A stretch of 64,000 nucleotides of DNA from Cristatella mucedo (GCA_009760855.2 WPIO01000242.1:124001-188000), one strand, 5' to 3'; shown: positions 1 through 11,588, counted from the first letter of the stretch. Numbers and translations: made by a program. The notes: generated from the letters alone by a model not told the origin.

Positions 1-135
1 GAAGTCTGTTGACTACCGAATGCGTACCGAAAGCCGCTTAGGCTGTGAGTGCGCTATAAAAACTCTCCTGCGTAACACCCACATAGTCTTTACGGATTTG
101 TGGAGTTACAGACGGAGATACATTACAATATATCA
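1..135 (+). repeat. L2-B LINE, 3' end
   Basis: This is the 3' terminal part of a non-LTR retrotransposon family (L2-B). The same block (accgaaagccgcttaggctg, then cgtaacacccacatag, then gtggagttacagacggagat) recurs at 14690-14815 (+) and, reversed, at 33060-33180, 34910-35000 and 46780-46890. Copies end in short TACATTA or TACA repeats. Only the non-coding tail is present here and it is cut by the window edge. Confidence 0.65.
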
Positions 136-684
136 AAAAGGACTAGTTGTCTTCTTTCATTGGGATATGAACTTCAGGACGAAGTCACTAGTGACCTCCT
201 TGAATGTAGACATTGAGGTGAACCATAGAATTGAGGGACAGGATTCCAGGAGGATGCTGCCATCTCTGATCTGTCTAGGAAAAAGAAGCGTTCAGCTCAA
301 AAGATCGTCACAGGGATTACTGTGACGATGTTTTGATAAGATAAGGAAAGGTAAGGAGTCGTTGAGGAGATGGTTGACCGTCGACATCAGCACTTTCTGA
401 TTGTGCATCTGAAATACAACAATTTTCAACAACGTTTTTATAGAAGCCAGACCTGGTCTTTCCTACGATTTATTGGTACAACCTACAATAGCCTTTGTAT
501 GCTTGTTGATGGACAGTCAGTCCTGATCTTTCGTATGCTTTTTGAAGCTTGTGCTTAGTAGACCTACCTAGTTTAATGTCTGTACTAAATCATAGGCCGT
601 CTGGGTGAGGGTGCACAGTGCGCTTAGTCAGAGGTGCAAACTCGTCGAGAATGTCAGCATCGGCTTGTAGCAATCTACCGATGA
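136..684. other. No recognised feature
   Basis: I see no gene, RNA or repeat family that I can name here. Short open frames on the plus strand have no recognisable content and no supporting splice signals. Confidence 0.4.
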
Positions 685-689
685 TCACA

Positions 690-1310
690 GGTCGGAAGGG
701 GATTGAGCAGCAGATATTCTTGCACGGACATTATAGATGTCAAGGATCTTCAAGTTTCGCAATTCACGTGTGATTTTAGGTGAGGAGGAGAAGGACACAC
801 ATTGTAAACTGAATGAGAAAGTATAGTTATATGAGACAATTTGGTCGAGTGTGTGACCCTTTATGTGAGTAGGGCCATGCACATGAGCCACAAGAGACAA
901 TGAGTCAGTCAATGCACGACACTCAGTGCTGAAGGCGTCAGATAAGTTATCACAGTGAATGTTAAAATCACCCATAACGAGAAAGGATTAATTTCTTGCC
1001 CAAAGAATCGAAACAACATCGGAGAAATCTGATATCAACGAGGACTTGGTCCCTGTGAGCGATAGGCTACTGCCACCATCGGTAGCTTGTTTTCTGGTAA
1101 AAACAAGACAATAGATTTGAAAGCCTGCTTCAAGGGTACTGCAAACGGCTTGAAATTTAAATTCGAGCCAATGATCGTAGCAACTTCACCTCGTGTTTTA
1201 ATAGATCTAGGGGTGTGAAAGAATGAGAAGCTAGTCGAGGACTCGTCTTTAATTTTCGGGCAGTTTACCAATTTTAGCCAAGTTTCAGTCAAGGCAAGCT
1301 GATTGAGGCT
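690..1310 (-). pseudogene. LINE endonuclease-domain fragment
   Basis: Read on the minus strand, two pieces in different frames resemble the AP-like endonuclease (EEP) domain of L2/CR1-type LINEs. The upstream piece (about 1292-1035) has TETWLK followed by FFHTPR and a glycine-poor version of the usual GGVA stretch. The downstream piece (975-690) has the strand motif GDFNIH and then GPTHIKGHTLDQI, matching the GDFNIH...GPTH...GHTLD signature. The frames are broken between them, so this is a dead, 3'-truncated remnant. The endonuclease normally nicks target DNA to prime reverse transcription. Confidence 0.7.
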
Positions 1311-2985
1311 TTTTTCAGAAGTAAAGTCGCGTATTAATAGGGTTTATTGCGTATTGAGCGAAGAATCCAAAGACAAGCGTTAATTTGGGCTGCCACAGTT
1401 ATAGCAGGCTAAATTACCATGAAGTTGAAGAGATGCACACCAATGGTTGAGGGATAACGCGCTGAGCGATTCCAGACAATGCTAGGAATACCAAATGATC
1501 GGGTACTCAACTCGCACCTCATGCCGAACGAGAAGCGTCTCAGCTCCAGGGCCCGGGCCCCGCGTTGGCTACGGGGAGCTTTGTTTCTTCTGTTTATTCA
1601 CTATTCACGGATCTCAGCAACAGAAATAACATCTAGGAATGCATTTTAAATGCGATAACGAAGCGACAAAAAAGGTACGCACGATCATTAACTAATGTGC
1701 AGGTTACTAGCTACCTGCGTATCTAAAGCCACCGCCGGCGTGGCAGACCCGGCCCGAAGCGATAAGCGTTTAGATGTCAAGTTATCAGGCCAGGTTTAAG
1801 GCGATGTTTAATGCTAGTGGGGGTTAGAGGGTACAAAAACAAATGAGGACGTGAAGACCAGCGGCTTTTCGTTCGGATATACGGTAGACGCGTTTGCATG
1901 CCGATACAGCCGGCTCGCACCCAATTATCCGCAAGCACTAAACCACACATTCCTCGCAGTTACGCTCGCCTACAACAATCTAATCGCAGAGGTGCAAAAG
2001 TCCTTTACACTTTGCCACCTCCTCTGACAGTCGCACGCTATCCCAGCAGGCAAGCTAAAGCAAATAGCTTAATGTCCTCGTATCCTTTACTAGTTCAGGT
2101 TGAGGCACAGCGAGTGCAATATGTTCAGACCTGACATCCTTCATGTGGCGAACGGTAAGGACTGACCACAGAAATACCTCAAGCAGTGCTATTCGCAACA
2201 CCGCCATCTCGAAAGCACCAGGAACATTGCCTGCACACTGCCCAGTTTGGCATGCGACTCATGCGGGCTCGCTACAAGCTAACTGCATGCTCCGCGGTGC
2301 AATGACTCACTTAGCGTGCGACCGTCATGGAAAAAGAGCTTGCCTGCTCTGGTCAGAGTATCTCCTGTACTTGCCATGCTGAAAAAGTCATAAATAAATC
2401 TAGTTATATAATTAAACATCACGCTACTCAGATATAAACCCAACAAGGCCTGCTATCTCATAAGTGGTCATCAGTTCAAAGTCAGCCGCCAAGATCAAAG
2501 GTCGAACTCACGGCGGGGCATTGCTGTAGCAACCCAGCTAGCTACGAGAGATACAAACTAACGTGATGTTGCCTGCTGGTTGACGGCTGAGGCTCCGCAG
2601 AAAAATGCTGGTAACTTTTCCCTCTTTTACTGACCTTCCCTCATCGATGCATTGCTGCAGCTCGACGCTGGTTGACGTCTTTGAGTATGACTAAATGGCA
2701 GTTCAAGGCAACGCCCGAGACACCCGTAGGTTTGTGGCTGCCGTAAAAAGAGCAAATAAAATTGAGCGAAGACTTGAAAAAGAAAACCACCAATGTCAAG
2801 ACTCACTATGCATTGCTTGGGATTGAAATATTATTGTGGACTGTAGCAGTCTGCTTTAGATAAGTCTGTAAAATTGTATAGAGAAGCAATACAATTACAT
2901 ATCAACAACTCAAATAGGTTAATGTCCATTATCTATAGTTTTCTTAACGCATACTGCCTAGTGATGCCAACTGTGTTATTGCACA
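1311..2985. other. No recognised feature
   Basis: About 1.7 kb without a gene I can support. The open frames at 1898-2134 and 2143-2382 have no recognisable domain and no clear splice sites. A short GC-rich palindrome (gggcccgggccc) lies at about 1550. Confidence 0.35.
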
Positions 2986-2989
2986 GCGT

Positions 2990-3560
2990 TTCTTTAAATT
3001 CGTTGTCAACAGGATAGAACGGATAAGGTACGTTGCCACTTCGCTGTCGTCTATGCTGGACTGCAACCCTAATCACCCGTTCACAGGTCGTTTCACTCGC
3101 CTGCACTAGCCTACCCGACCTCCTTGAACCTCCGGTGTTGTCTGGTACCACCCACTCCTCAGTAAATATGCATATCGTGGTCCCTCGTTCTAAGTCTTAT
3201 GGTAATTGAGTCTTCACCTCGTGTGCACCGAAAGTCCGGAATAGCGTCCGGCAATTACCTCCAATAGCGTTGAAGCATTTTAAGTCTCGGATAAAGACAC
3301 ATCTGTTCCGGTCAGCCCCCATCGCCCCGGTGAACTTGTCTTTTTTGTTCATGTATGCCTTACGTATTTTATCTTGTATCAAATATTGCATCGTGCGTAT
3401 CATGTTTGCTTCGCGTGCACACCTGCACGTGATTCAGTGCATTTATTAGCCAGAGGTCTTGCTAACCAGTGGCCATGAGTGTCTTCGTGTTTGCTTTAGC
3501 ATGCCTGCCTAAGCATGATACTTATTTCTTTTACATGCTTGATTTCATTTCAATACAACT
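2990..3560 (+). repeat. L2-C LINE, C-terminal coding end and 3' UTR
   Basis: In the plus frame around 3215-3340 the translation contains the typical LINE ORF2 C-terminal pattern APKVRNSVRQLP followed by FKSRIKTHLFRSAP, matching the (A)PxxWNSLP...FKxxLKTHLF signature of L2-like elements. The downstream tail (gtgtttgctttagcatgcct through tttacatgcttgatttca) recurs at 34000-34075 on the plus strand, which supports a shared family 3' end. The left boundary is a guess. The copy is truncated and decayed. Confidence 0.55.
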
Positions 3561-5856
3561 ATGTTCAGCACAGCCCTTTTGATTTGATCTTCCGATGTCT
3601 GGTTGCTTTTGATCCCACTGGGCTACCTCCGAATGGCTTGAAGATCGATCAGTTAGATTCGGTCACGGGAGTTTTTTCATCTTCCTTCCTTAGTTCTTCG
3701 GGAACACGCTCTTTAGGAATTTGTAGCTGATGCAAAATTTGACCAAAATTATAATTCGGCTACAACGTGAGCAAGCTTAAAACTCAATTACAAACTAAAT
3801 AAGCTCAAAACGATCCTTCCAGCTATTTAATCGTTGAATGTATTTACCAAACAAACTAAAATAAACAGGTGCGAACGTTTGAGAAACTAACTATAGTCGT
3901 CCCTCGTTTAATCAGTCCAGACTCTACCACGATAAGTGAATTTCAGTGAAGTAAGATTCTTTATTTACAAATAAAATATTTCTCATTTAGAGCATAGAGA
4001 CCCTGCTGCATGGTTTTAACATAATTATAGACCTCTGGACATGAAATAACACCCCTTTAGTCACCATTTTACTCGTATTATCCACTATATTAGACATAAT
4101 AAGAGAAAATAAGATATACTAGACTTTACAAACATCGAATTATCACTAATATACATTTAATTGTACATTTTGAGGATAGGATAGCCAATCAATAAGCAGC
4201 ATGCTCTGATTGGCTTAGTGTCATCATACCAGATTTTTTGAAAAAACTTCTTGTACACACATTAGGAGTGGTCGAGCGGCTGCAACTGGGGTTGAATGAT
4301 TTGTGAGGGTGCTCGAATACATGGGCCTACAGTCCATACGTACAGCAATTTTAGTCTTAGCTGTAATACAGGGTTGTAAAATGAACTCGGACAATCAAGC
4401 ACTTGCTACGTCATTTTCACTACCTCGATCAACTTTTTAATGAATATATTTGAAAAAACACTATAGAGTGAAGCCAGAAAATTCGAAGTGGCGAGGGATG
4501 ACTGTATAATCGTGTGAGCTTGGTTTAACTGCACCCCACATCTAGCTGTGCACTCAAGCTTGCTCAGGCAAAAACAGACGTTTCTGTATCAACAGGAAAG
4601 CCTCCAAAGCCTTATTTGATTCACTAACGAACAGTCCGCAATATAATGATCATCGATATGCATGCAGTGTAAGTTTGGTCAGGTCCGCATGAGCTCCTTC
4701 CGACCTTATGAATGAGTGTGTACTCGATAAATATAACAAAACTTTCAAGTTATCAAACTTATTTAATACAGGACAAAAGCGTACCTCAATAACTAATTGA
4801 CCATCTCAATAGCACTTTTACAAAGGTTGAAGGTTCCGTATGATGTGCACTGGAAGCAGTTGAGGTAAATGCAGAAGAAATATTCTTACAGTAGAAAAGC
4901 TCTGAATAACACGTTACGGTGCTCTAAAAACAAAGTAGCCCGATTAGTGTGTGCAGATATCAAACGTTGTCAACACTCCAAGGATTTCGCTTAGCCTTTT
5001 TATTTCCCGCTACCCTCGGCACACCCTTCTTTCGGGTGCCAGCTTCGTTTGGCAAGCTGCACACGGGTTGCCATGCCACAGGATTGCAGAATGCTGGCTT
5101 TGGGTAGGCATCGAAGTCGTTATTGCGACCTAAAGCGACACATATGGAGTCTCGGTCAATTATCTTGCAAACTGGCCTCAGTAATTAGAATACGCATAGC
5201 TCAGGCACAATTTCGGGGCTCAAGTAGCAGTAGCATTTTTTTAACAAAAAATATTACCCTTGAAAGATAAAAGAAGAGTTTCGAGCAACATTCAAGTAGA
5301 AAATCATCCCGACTCATTAAAGCAGTTTCAAAAAAGTTTCAAATAAAACGTTCCAATAAGAACCGTTCTTTTTAACTAGAGAGCAAATGATAACGAGTCA
5401 TGTTAACGAATTTCCTGGGAAGTGCAGGATTCACCCATTCGCCAAGAAGCCCGAATAATTAATGATTAGTCAATTTTCTGAAAAGAGAATATTGTCAAGA
5501 CAATTAAACAACAATCGAATTTCCAAAATGCTGTCAGAATCATGTGGCTTCTATACCAAAATATAAGAAGAGGATCTTTTGTAAGACACTAGAGACGCAC
5601 CGACCGTCTTCAAGACAGGAGGCCAAATCTTTTTTGACATACATCGTTGGCTCGCTATTCACTTAGCAGAAGGAAGACGCCGGTCTTGTGTAGCCGAGAG
5701 CTATAATCATGTGCGAAAAAACTGACAGAAGCAGAGGAAAAACCATAAGCATTGCTGAGAGCAATTGCTTTGAGATGGTGTGCCTAGCATTGATAATAAC
5801 CGAAGGTAATGATAATAATACAAACATATTTGCACAGCACCCTCGGAGAACTGAAT
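3561..5856. other. No recognised feature
   Basis: About 2.3 kb of AT-rich sequence. No exon, RNA gene or repeat family seen elsewhere in the window could be recognised. The open frames at 4951-5270 show no domain. Confidence 0.35.
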
Positions 5857-5857
5857 C

Positions 5858-5900
<43 letters not shown>
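5855..5900. repeat. (CT)n microsatellite
   Basis: A pure dinucleotide tract with one TTT interruption. It produces spurious Ser/Leu and Arg/Glu frames on the two strands. Confidence 0.9.
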
Positions 5901-5929
5901 TACGACTTTTCATCTCATCTTAATCCTTT

Positions 5930-6232
5930 CACGAAATGAAGAGAATTTGAAAAGCATAGCTGAGTCACGAGAGCAGTTGAGAGGTGAGTAGCACGGAATT
6001 AGCAGCTCAGGACCGCTGAAAAGGATGAGCCATAGTCGGCAGCAAGAGAGTAGTTGTCGTTTCGTAAGAATCGTGAAAGCGAGTTCCACAGTCTAGGACG
6101 TGCAGAGAGCTAAAGCTTCTGTCGCCAACGGTCTTTAAGCAGAAGAATGGAACAGCTTGCCCTGAGTGTCTTCTTGTGTAATTATATATGCTTGTGTATG
6201 TAAGATAGTAATAATTCTTTTGCAAGCTGCCT
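5930..6232 (-). repeat. L2-B LINE, coding C-terminus and 3' UTR
   Basis: Reversed copy of the L2-B 3' region. The block gcagctcaggaccgctgaaaaggatgagcc and cgagttccacagtctaggac matches 33240-33350 and 45900-46015, where it encodes the C-terminal WNSLP-type motif of the RT protein on the minus strand. A stretch around 6125-6160 (gcagaagaatggaacagct) corresponds to AVPFFCLKTVGDRSFS. Decayed and truncated. Confidence 0.65.
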
Positions 6233-6239
6233 AACCACG

Positions 6240-6790
6240 ATAGCTGGCTTACAATTAACTCTTGGTCACTGATTATCTTGCAGTGAGCTGTAAAGTGCCC
6301 GAATAGAGATTCGACTGTCTTAGTGGGCTATATGAAAGCATTTTTATTCATGTGTTGTAGTATTAGAAAAAATAGCAGTTAGGGAAGACAGCTCTTGCAC
6401 AGTTTGATCTTTCTGCATCACTAGTCAAGCACAGCAGTCACTCAGCTTCGTAATATTTCTTTGAGGTGGAGAATCCTTTTAGATGGGGCTAAATAAACCC
6501 GTTTGGTTTCGAACCTTTCTGGCCGGCTGCAGGCGAAAGCGACGTACATTTTTTCTAGTTGCAGAAGAGCCGTCCGGGGGCGGGGCCTCTTAGGCGGCAT
6601 GCGCATTCAGGTATGCCTCTAAAGCTGGCCACGTGACTTAAAGAGGTAATAATAATAATAATAATTCACGTGGTTGAGAAGACCAACCGTGCCTGCTGAC
6701 CTATAGGCCTTTAACGTTCTGGTAAGATAGGCGACTCTAAACAAGGAATAGCCCAATAATTTGCTATCAGAAGATCTTGAGCTTTATAAT
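6240..6790. other. Mixed repeat debris
   Basis: Around 6288-6350 a plus-strand stretch (taaagtgcccgaatagagat, then gtgggctatatgaa) looks like the 3' tail shared by SINE-1 and L2-A. An (AAT)n run lies at 6646-6664. The rest is unrecognised. Confidence 0.4.
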
Positions 6791-6794
6791 AATT

Positions 6795-7120
6795 ATAGCA
6801 ATAGTAATAATAATAATACATTTATATAGCACCCTGAGAGAACTGATTCTTTCTAGGCACTTTACAGATGCTGTATCAAAAGCATAACCAAATGATTGGT
6901 TGTAACATCCACAAGCAGCAGGCGCAGCGTTAGGAGGTACATGCATATGTAGAACAAATTACAAAGACTCAGTAAATGCGGTAATAAAAAGGTCCGTTTT
7001 AAACTTCTCTTTAAATGTCATATCAGATGGTGTTGTGACGTGCGTGCATAGTGAGTTCCAAGTTTTGGGGGCATACGAACAAAAGGCACGGTCTACAACA
7101 GTTTTGAGGTTCGTACGAGA
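6795..7120 (-). repeat. L2-A LINE 3' fragment
   Basis: Minus-strand 3' fragment of L2-A. It begins at its 3' end with (AAT)n, continues with the conserved tail gcaccctgagagaactgatt and ctaggcactttacagatgct, then 3' UTR. It reaches the C-terminal coding segment around 7040-7110 (gagttccaagttttgggggc and cacggtctacaacag, equivalent to AF(S)S...WNSL). It is more diverged than the copy at 7646-8975. Confidence 0.7.
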
Positions 7121-7123
7121 ATA

Positions 7124-7276
7124 TAATTAATTTGTATATTTGTACAACGCCCAAAAAAACTTAATCTCTATTCAGGCGCTTCACAGATGCCACGGGGCTC
7201 GAGCCCACCACCTCGGACAGACCTTGGTCAGACCGAGCACCTTAATCACTGGGCCAAACCAGCTCGGCATGAACAG
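7124..7276 (-). repeat. SINE-1 (tRNA-derived)
   Basis: Read on the minus strand: a tRNA-like head with an A box (tggcccagtgattaaggtgc), a B box (gtgggctcgagccc), then a tail (gcgcctgaatagagattaag) ending near a T-rich 3' end. The same unit occurs at 9147-9345 (-), 19974-20111 (+), 20117-20258 (+), 38154-38297 (+) and 63336-63500 (+). Internal RNA polymerase III boxes are inferred from the tRNA resemblance. Confidence 0.8.
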
Positions 7277-7307
7277 CAAGGCTAAACTTTCGTGAACGTC
7301 ACAAATT

Positions 7308-7640
7308 CAAATAATAATATTACTGTTGCATAGCATCCTCAGAGAACTTAATCTTTATCTAGGCACATTACATAAGCTGAAAAGAAGGTATGGTCGAATG
7401 GTTAGTGGTAGAATGCTCACTGATAACGAGCGTAACACGGTTAGAGGTGACATGTACAGAGTCAGCATGCAAATACGTTTAGTGGCAGCATGCACAGTCA
7501 GCACACATAAGCACATAAAGGACGAATCACATGGACCCACTAAATGCTGTGATATAGAGATGTGTTACTTTTTGTAATGGTACCAAGTCAGGGGATGTCG
7601 TGACTCCAATCGAAAGTGATTTCCAGGCTTTGGAAACATA
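7308..7640 (-). repeat. L2-A LINE 3' fragment
   Basis: Another reversed L2-A tail: (AAT)-rich end, gcatcctcagagaacttaat, ctaggcacattaca, then 3' UTR (cagcatgcaaatacgtttag, gcacataaaggacgaatcac) and the last ORF segment to about 7640 (gatttccaggctttggaaac). It abuts the next L2-A copy head to tail, so two insertions lie in tandem. Confidence 0.7.
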
Positions 7641-7645
7641 CGAAC

Positions 7646-8975
7646 TAAATAATAATAATAATAATATTGCACTTGATAAAGCACCCTCAGAGAACTTAAT
7701 CTCTTTCTAGGCGCTTTACATTTGCTGCAAAGTGATACGCAATAGAATAGTAAGTAAAATCATGCTTGAAAAACAAACAAAATGAATAACATGGTTAGGG
7801 GTTACATGCACTGGGTCAGCATGCAAATGTGGTTAGTGGCAGCATGAACAGTGTCAGCACGCATAAGCACATCGAGGACGAATCACAAGGACCCACTAAA
7901 TGCTGTCCTAAATAGGTATGTTTTTAAGTTTCTTTTAAATGTGGTCAGGTCAGGGGATGTTCTGATGCAGGTCGGGAGGGAGTTCCAGGCTGTGGGAGCA
8001 TACGAGCTAAATGCACGGTCTCCAAAGGATTTAAGGTTTGTACGAGGTATTTCTAGACTGTTGGATTCCGAAAAGCGAGTGGTACGATGCTTTGCCTGAT
8101 GGGGTAGTATCTCTGAAAGATAGGCTGGAGCCATAGAATGAAGAGACCTAAAAGTGAGCGACAAAACCTTGAAGTCAATCCGTTGCTTGACTGGTAACCA
8201 GTGCAGGTCGGCGAGAAGTGGAGTAATGTGGCAACTGCGACGCTCACGACAGACAAGCCTAGCTGCAGAGTTTTGCACCAGCTGCAATCGCCTGATCGCA
8301 CATGCTGGTAGGCCAGTAAGCAGTGAGTTGCAGAAGTCGAGACGAGATGTCACGAATGCATGGACCAACTTAGACGTGGTATCCTTATCTAAACAAGCCC
8401 TAATTTTAGCAATGTTATGAAGCTGAAAATAGGCTGATTTGACCGTGGAGCTGATGTGGTCGTCTAACGAGAGGTCGCTTTGGAATATGACACCTAGATT
8501 TCGAGCTGATGCAACTGGAGATATGCTGGCAGAGCCAATTTTGAAAGTCAGCCTTTCCAATTTCTGAATAACACTAGGTTTGCCCATAACTAGTAAGTTA
8601 GTTTTATCATCGTTTAGTTTTAGAAAATTTGCTGCCATCCATGATCGGATGTCATCAATGCATGCAGCAAGTGAGTTGAGAGAATTTGAGGTGCTCGAAG
8701 GCTGGGAGGGATCAAAGCAAAGGTACAACTGAGTGTCATCCGCATAGAAGTGAAAGCCTAGATTGTGCTTGGCAATCACATCAGCGAGAGGGAGAGTATA
8801 AACGGTGAAAAGGACCGGACCTAGCACAGAGCCCTGAGGTACTCCATATTTTAGAGGTACTTCAGATGATCTTTGTCCATTCACGTCAACACTCTGGAGT
8901 CTCCCACTGAGATAGGACCTGAACCACTGCAGAGCAGTGCCAGTGATGCCCAGGCGAGATGAGAGGCGCTCTAGA
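7646..8975 (-). mobile_element. L2-A LINE, 5'-truncated copy with open RT frame
   Basis: A young-looking, 5'-truncated non-LTR retrotransposon. Its 3' end is (ATT)n at 7646-7665, followed inward by the conserved tail (tagaaagagattaagttctc on the minus strand) and about 150 nt of 3' UTR. The coding region at 8884-7883 is open for 333 codons. The copy stops abruptly near 8975, just upstream of the segment encoding DHKVLLERLSS in other copies, and joins an older L2-A fragment. 5' truncation is the usual outcome of target-primed reverse transcription. Confidence 0.85.
7883..8884 (-). CDS. L2-A reverse transcriptase, C-terminal 333 codons
   Basis: Partial ORF2 of an L2/CR1-group LINE: RNA-dependent DNA polymerase that copies the element RNA at a nicked chromosomal target. 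Visible RT motifs in order are YGVPQGSVLGPVLFTVYT (block with PQG, residues 13-30), FHFYADDTQLYL (the catalytic YADD, 44-55), FLKLNDDKTNLLVMG (89-103), ARNLGVIFQSDLSLDDHI (thumb side, 127-144), and LDFCNSLLTGLP (183-194). The C-terminus carries the LHWLPVKQRIDFK and AWNSLPTCIR signatures of the family. The N-terminal RT part and endonuclease are missing through 5' truncation, so the copy cannot move alone. Confidence 0.85.
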   Translation of the reverse strand: MNGQRSSEVPLKYGVPQGSVLGPVLFTVYTLPLADVIAKHNLGFHFYADDTQLYLCFDPSQPSSTSNSLNSLAACIDDIRSWMAANFLKLNDDKTNLLVMGKPSVIQKLERLTFKIGSASISPVASARNLGVIFQSDLSLDDHISSTVKSAYFQLHNIAKIRACLDKDTTSKLVHAFVTSRLDFCNSLLTGLPACAIRRLQLVQNSAARLVCRERRSCHITPLLADLHWLPVKQRIDFKVLSLTFRSLHSMAPAYLSEILPHQAKHRTTRFSESNSLEIPRTNLKSFGDRAFSSYAPTAWNSLPTCIRTSPDLTTFKRNLKTYLFRTAFSGSL

Positions 8976-9900
8976 AGTACTTAAGACTCGGTTGCCAATG
9001 GAGTTGAGGTTCGTACGAGGTACACGTACACAATTAGATCCATAAAAGCAGGTGGAACGATGAATAGCCTGGTGGCAGAAAAGATCTGACAGGTAGGCTG
9101 GAGCCAAAGAATGAATGGACCTAAAAGTAAGTGACAAAACCTTAAAATAAAAATATAATTTATTTGTATAGTGCCATAAGAGAACTTAACCTCTACTCAG
9201 GCACTTCACATATGCCACGGGGCTCGACCCCACGACTTAGGCCAGACCTTGATCGGGCGAGCTTCTTAATCACTGGTCCAAACAAGCACGGAACCTTGAC
9301 CTTCGTTGGGGAGAGCACCTTAACCACCGGGACAAACCAGCGGAGAACCTTAAAGTCGATTGTGTTTTTGGAGCCAGTGAATTTCGGCAAGAAGTAGTGT
9401 AATGTGGCAAATGAGACGCTCACGACAGTCAAGCCTAGTTACTGAATTTTGCACGAGTAAGTGCCTGACTACATAGGCAGGTAGACCTGCAAGCAGTGAG
9501 TTACAGAAGTCGAAACAGGATTGAATAAATGCATGGACAAGTTTGGATATAGTATCCGTATCTAAGAAAGACCGAATTTCAGCAATGTTATGCAGCTGAA
9601 AGGCAGACTTGACTGTGGAGCTTATCTGGTCGTTTAACGAGAGGTCACTTTGGAACCTAGATTTGAACACCCAGATTTCGTGCAGATTCGACAGGAGATG
9701 CGCTAGCAGAGCCGATTTTGGGCGTTAGGTTTTCCAGTTTCCGAATCACACGGCTTGCCTAGAACTTGTTATGCCCATACTTGTAAGTTAGATTTTATCA
9801 TCATTCAATTTGAGAAAGCTTGCTGCCATTAGTATGTAGACGTCATCAATACAATAGCCGAAGGAGTTGAAAGATACTACATCTCAGCAATCTATCCGGC
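8976..9900 (-). pseudogene. L2-A-like RT pseudogene split by a SINE
   Basis: A decayed minus-strand L2-A-related coding segment. Translations at 9137-8990 (LTFRSIHSLAPAYLSDL) and 9670-9350 (LDTDTISKLVHAF, then FDFCNSLLAGLP and LLVQNSVTRL) cover the C-terminal half of the RT protein, with frame breaks. SINE-1 at 9147-9345 interrupts it and is flanked by a 9 bp duplication. Upstream sequence to about 9900 still matches the RT region (agaaagcttgctgccattag at 9811). Confidence 0.75.
9147..9345 (-). mobile_element. SINE-1 inserted in L2-A, with target duplication
   Basis: A reversed SINE-1 copy. AACCTTAAA is present on both sides (9138-9146 and 9346-9354), and removing one copy plus the insert restores the L2-A reading gacaaaaccttaaagtcgat seen at 12685 and 15435. 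The 5' (right) part has an A-box-like segment repeated (around 9245-9290 and 9310-9340), so this copy may have a duplicated tRNA head. Confidence 0.85.
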
Positions 9901-10084
9901 TCCCCATCGAGTAGTATATCGACTTCAAGGTTTTCTAACACACACTCAGGTCTCTTCATTCTCCCGCTCCAGCTTACTTATCCGAACTCCAGCCGACTTA
10001 TCCCAGATATGCTAGGCAGCGAAACACCAGCTCTTCCGACTCACGTCGTTTCGCTGTGCCTCTAACCATCATCAATGCCTTTGT
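9901..10084. other. LINE-like scrap, plus strand
   Basis: A short plus-strand stretch (agtatatcgacttcaaggtt, then caggtctcttcattctcc) resembles the RT C-terminal coding segment IDFKVLSLTFRSLHS, in opposite orientation to its left neighbour. Boundaries are not resolvable. Confidence 0.4.
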
Positions 10085-10290
10085 ATAAAATAATGTTAAT
10101 AAAAGAATAATAACAAGACATTTGATATAGCACTCTCTGAGAACTCGATCTCTTTCTAGACACTTTACATTTACTGCAAAGGAAGCACGATCAAATGGTT
10201 GGTGGTAGCATGCTCAATTAACAACAAGAATATCGTAGTTAGGGGTGGTATGCACACGTTCAGGATGCAAGTATGGTTAGTGGCAGCGTG
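10085..10290 (-). repeat. L2-A 3' end fragment
   Basis: Reversed L2-A tail (agcactctctgagaactcga, ctagacactttacatttact) and 3' UTR (ggttaggggtggtatgcaca, gtatggttagtggcagcgtg). A further short tail copy lies at 10397-10468 (gcgccctcggagaacttgg, ctaggcactttaaa). Confidence 0.7.
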
Positions 10291-10469
10291 GGCATCATGT
10301 CCGCATCCTCTGCCGGTCGCCGCGCTCCGATGTGCCAGCTCCACCGGTGTTTACTACGCGTCTGCAATGACTAGCAACTGTCAAGTGCACTCTTTGGTAA
10401 TTAATAATCATAATACATCTGCACAGCGCCCTCGGAGAACTTGGTCTCTTTCTAGGCACTTTAAATAGT

Positions 10470-11588
10470 TGAGAAGCTGCCACCGAGGGCTCGCAGCACT
10501 GCTAAAAGGCCTCGCCGCCAAAGTGCTACCAACAAAGTGCTACCCCCAGTTGGTGGCCGCTTACGGTCTGCTTACATCTTGCGCGCGCATAGCGCTCGAG
10601 CGTCGAGACCGGAGGAAGCTTGGGCAGTCGACACGCGACAGTCCCGCGGACAGTTGTGCGAAACAGCGGTTACGAAAAAGTCGCGGCACGAACGCAAGCA
10701 CCGCTATACAATCTAGCGCCGTCCCAGGCAGCCGCCGTTAGAGGTGTTCGCAACCGGAACAATTTCTTTTGCTTGGTGACCTCCCCCCCCCCCCCCCCCC
10801 GCCCTTTGGGGATTCGGAGCATGAGGCCAATTTTGCGGATTGGCGGACGTGCTCAATAATACTCGGCAGGTCACTTGTTTGACTGCGCTGTGAATTCCAA
10901 AGATTCTAGAGAGAACTTTGAGCAGGTCATCACAGACGAAATTCGGAGCAAGCGTAAAAGCCATAACTTTGAAAGATGGAAACGCTAGACTGGCTGGGGT
11001 AGCGGCGCTGGAGGATGTTGTGGGCAGGCGTACAAGGTGATGTCGCCCGGCGCACCTTCCGACACCCCTTAAGTACGTGCAGTGCCATATCGCGAAAAGA
11101 AGCTCATTGTAAATTAGTACGTGGTCTTCTACAAAAAAGGGTCGGAAAAGCGGCAAGCGCGTAATATGAAATGGGGGAGCCTCTATACACTTTACCGCTA
11201 CGGAAACGGCGAGGCAAGGGTGAAGGTCGTCGTTGCTATGTTACAATGGTGGGCGCGTGTTGTGGTAACAGCGGGATCTGACATGCAACCAATCAGACGC
11301 TTGTAATTGTGACTTCAGCAGCCGTAGCCTGCGAAGTTGACTGCCAGTGCAGTATTGCTATCGGTGCAGTAGCACTATCAGCGGGTGAGTAGAGGTTCCG
11401 AGTCGCATTGCCTGCCCAAATTAACGGGCTGCGTCCGCCTAGCGACCGCAGTTAGCTGGCATTTCACACCCACTAGAGATACCACGCCTAGCCAACTCGG
11501 TTCAGCGAAGCCGGTTAATCGGCGCTGTTGTGCGAAATGACAAACGGTTTGGCTGCTTTTTGCAGAGGTCGAACTGGTATAGGGGAAA
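10470..11588. other. Unrecognised GC-rich stretch upstream of the DPY-30 gene
   Basis: No exon or repeat family could be named. A poly(C) run of about 17 bases lies at 10785-10801. The stretch is richer in CG dinucleotides than its surroundings and may contain the promoter and 5' UTR of the gene that starts at 11589; no TATA box is evident. Confidence 0.3.

Noticed and set aside
8053-8420. Overlapping frames on both strands within the L2-A RT
   Set aside because: Shadows of the 333-codon RT frame; the same shadow peptide (SDKTLKSIR) recurs at 15424 and 57825.
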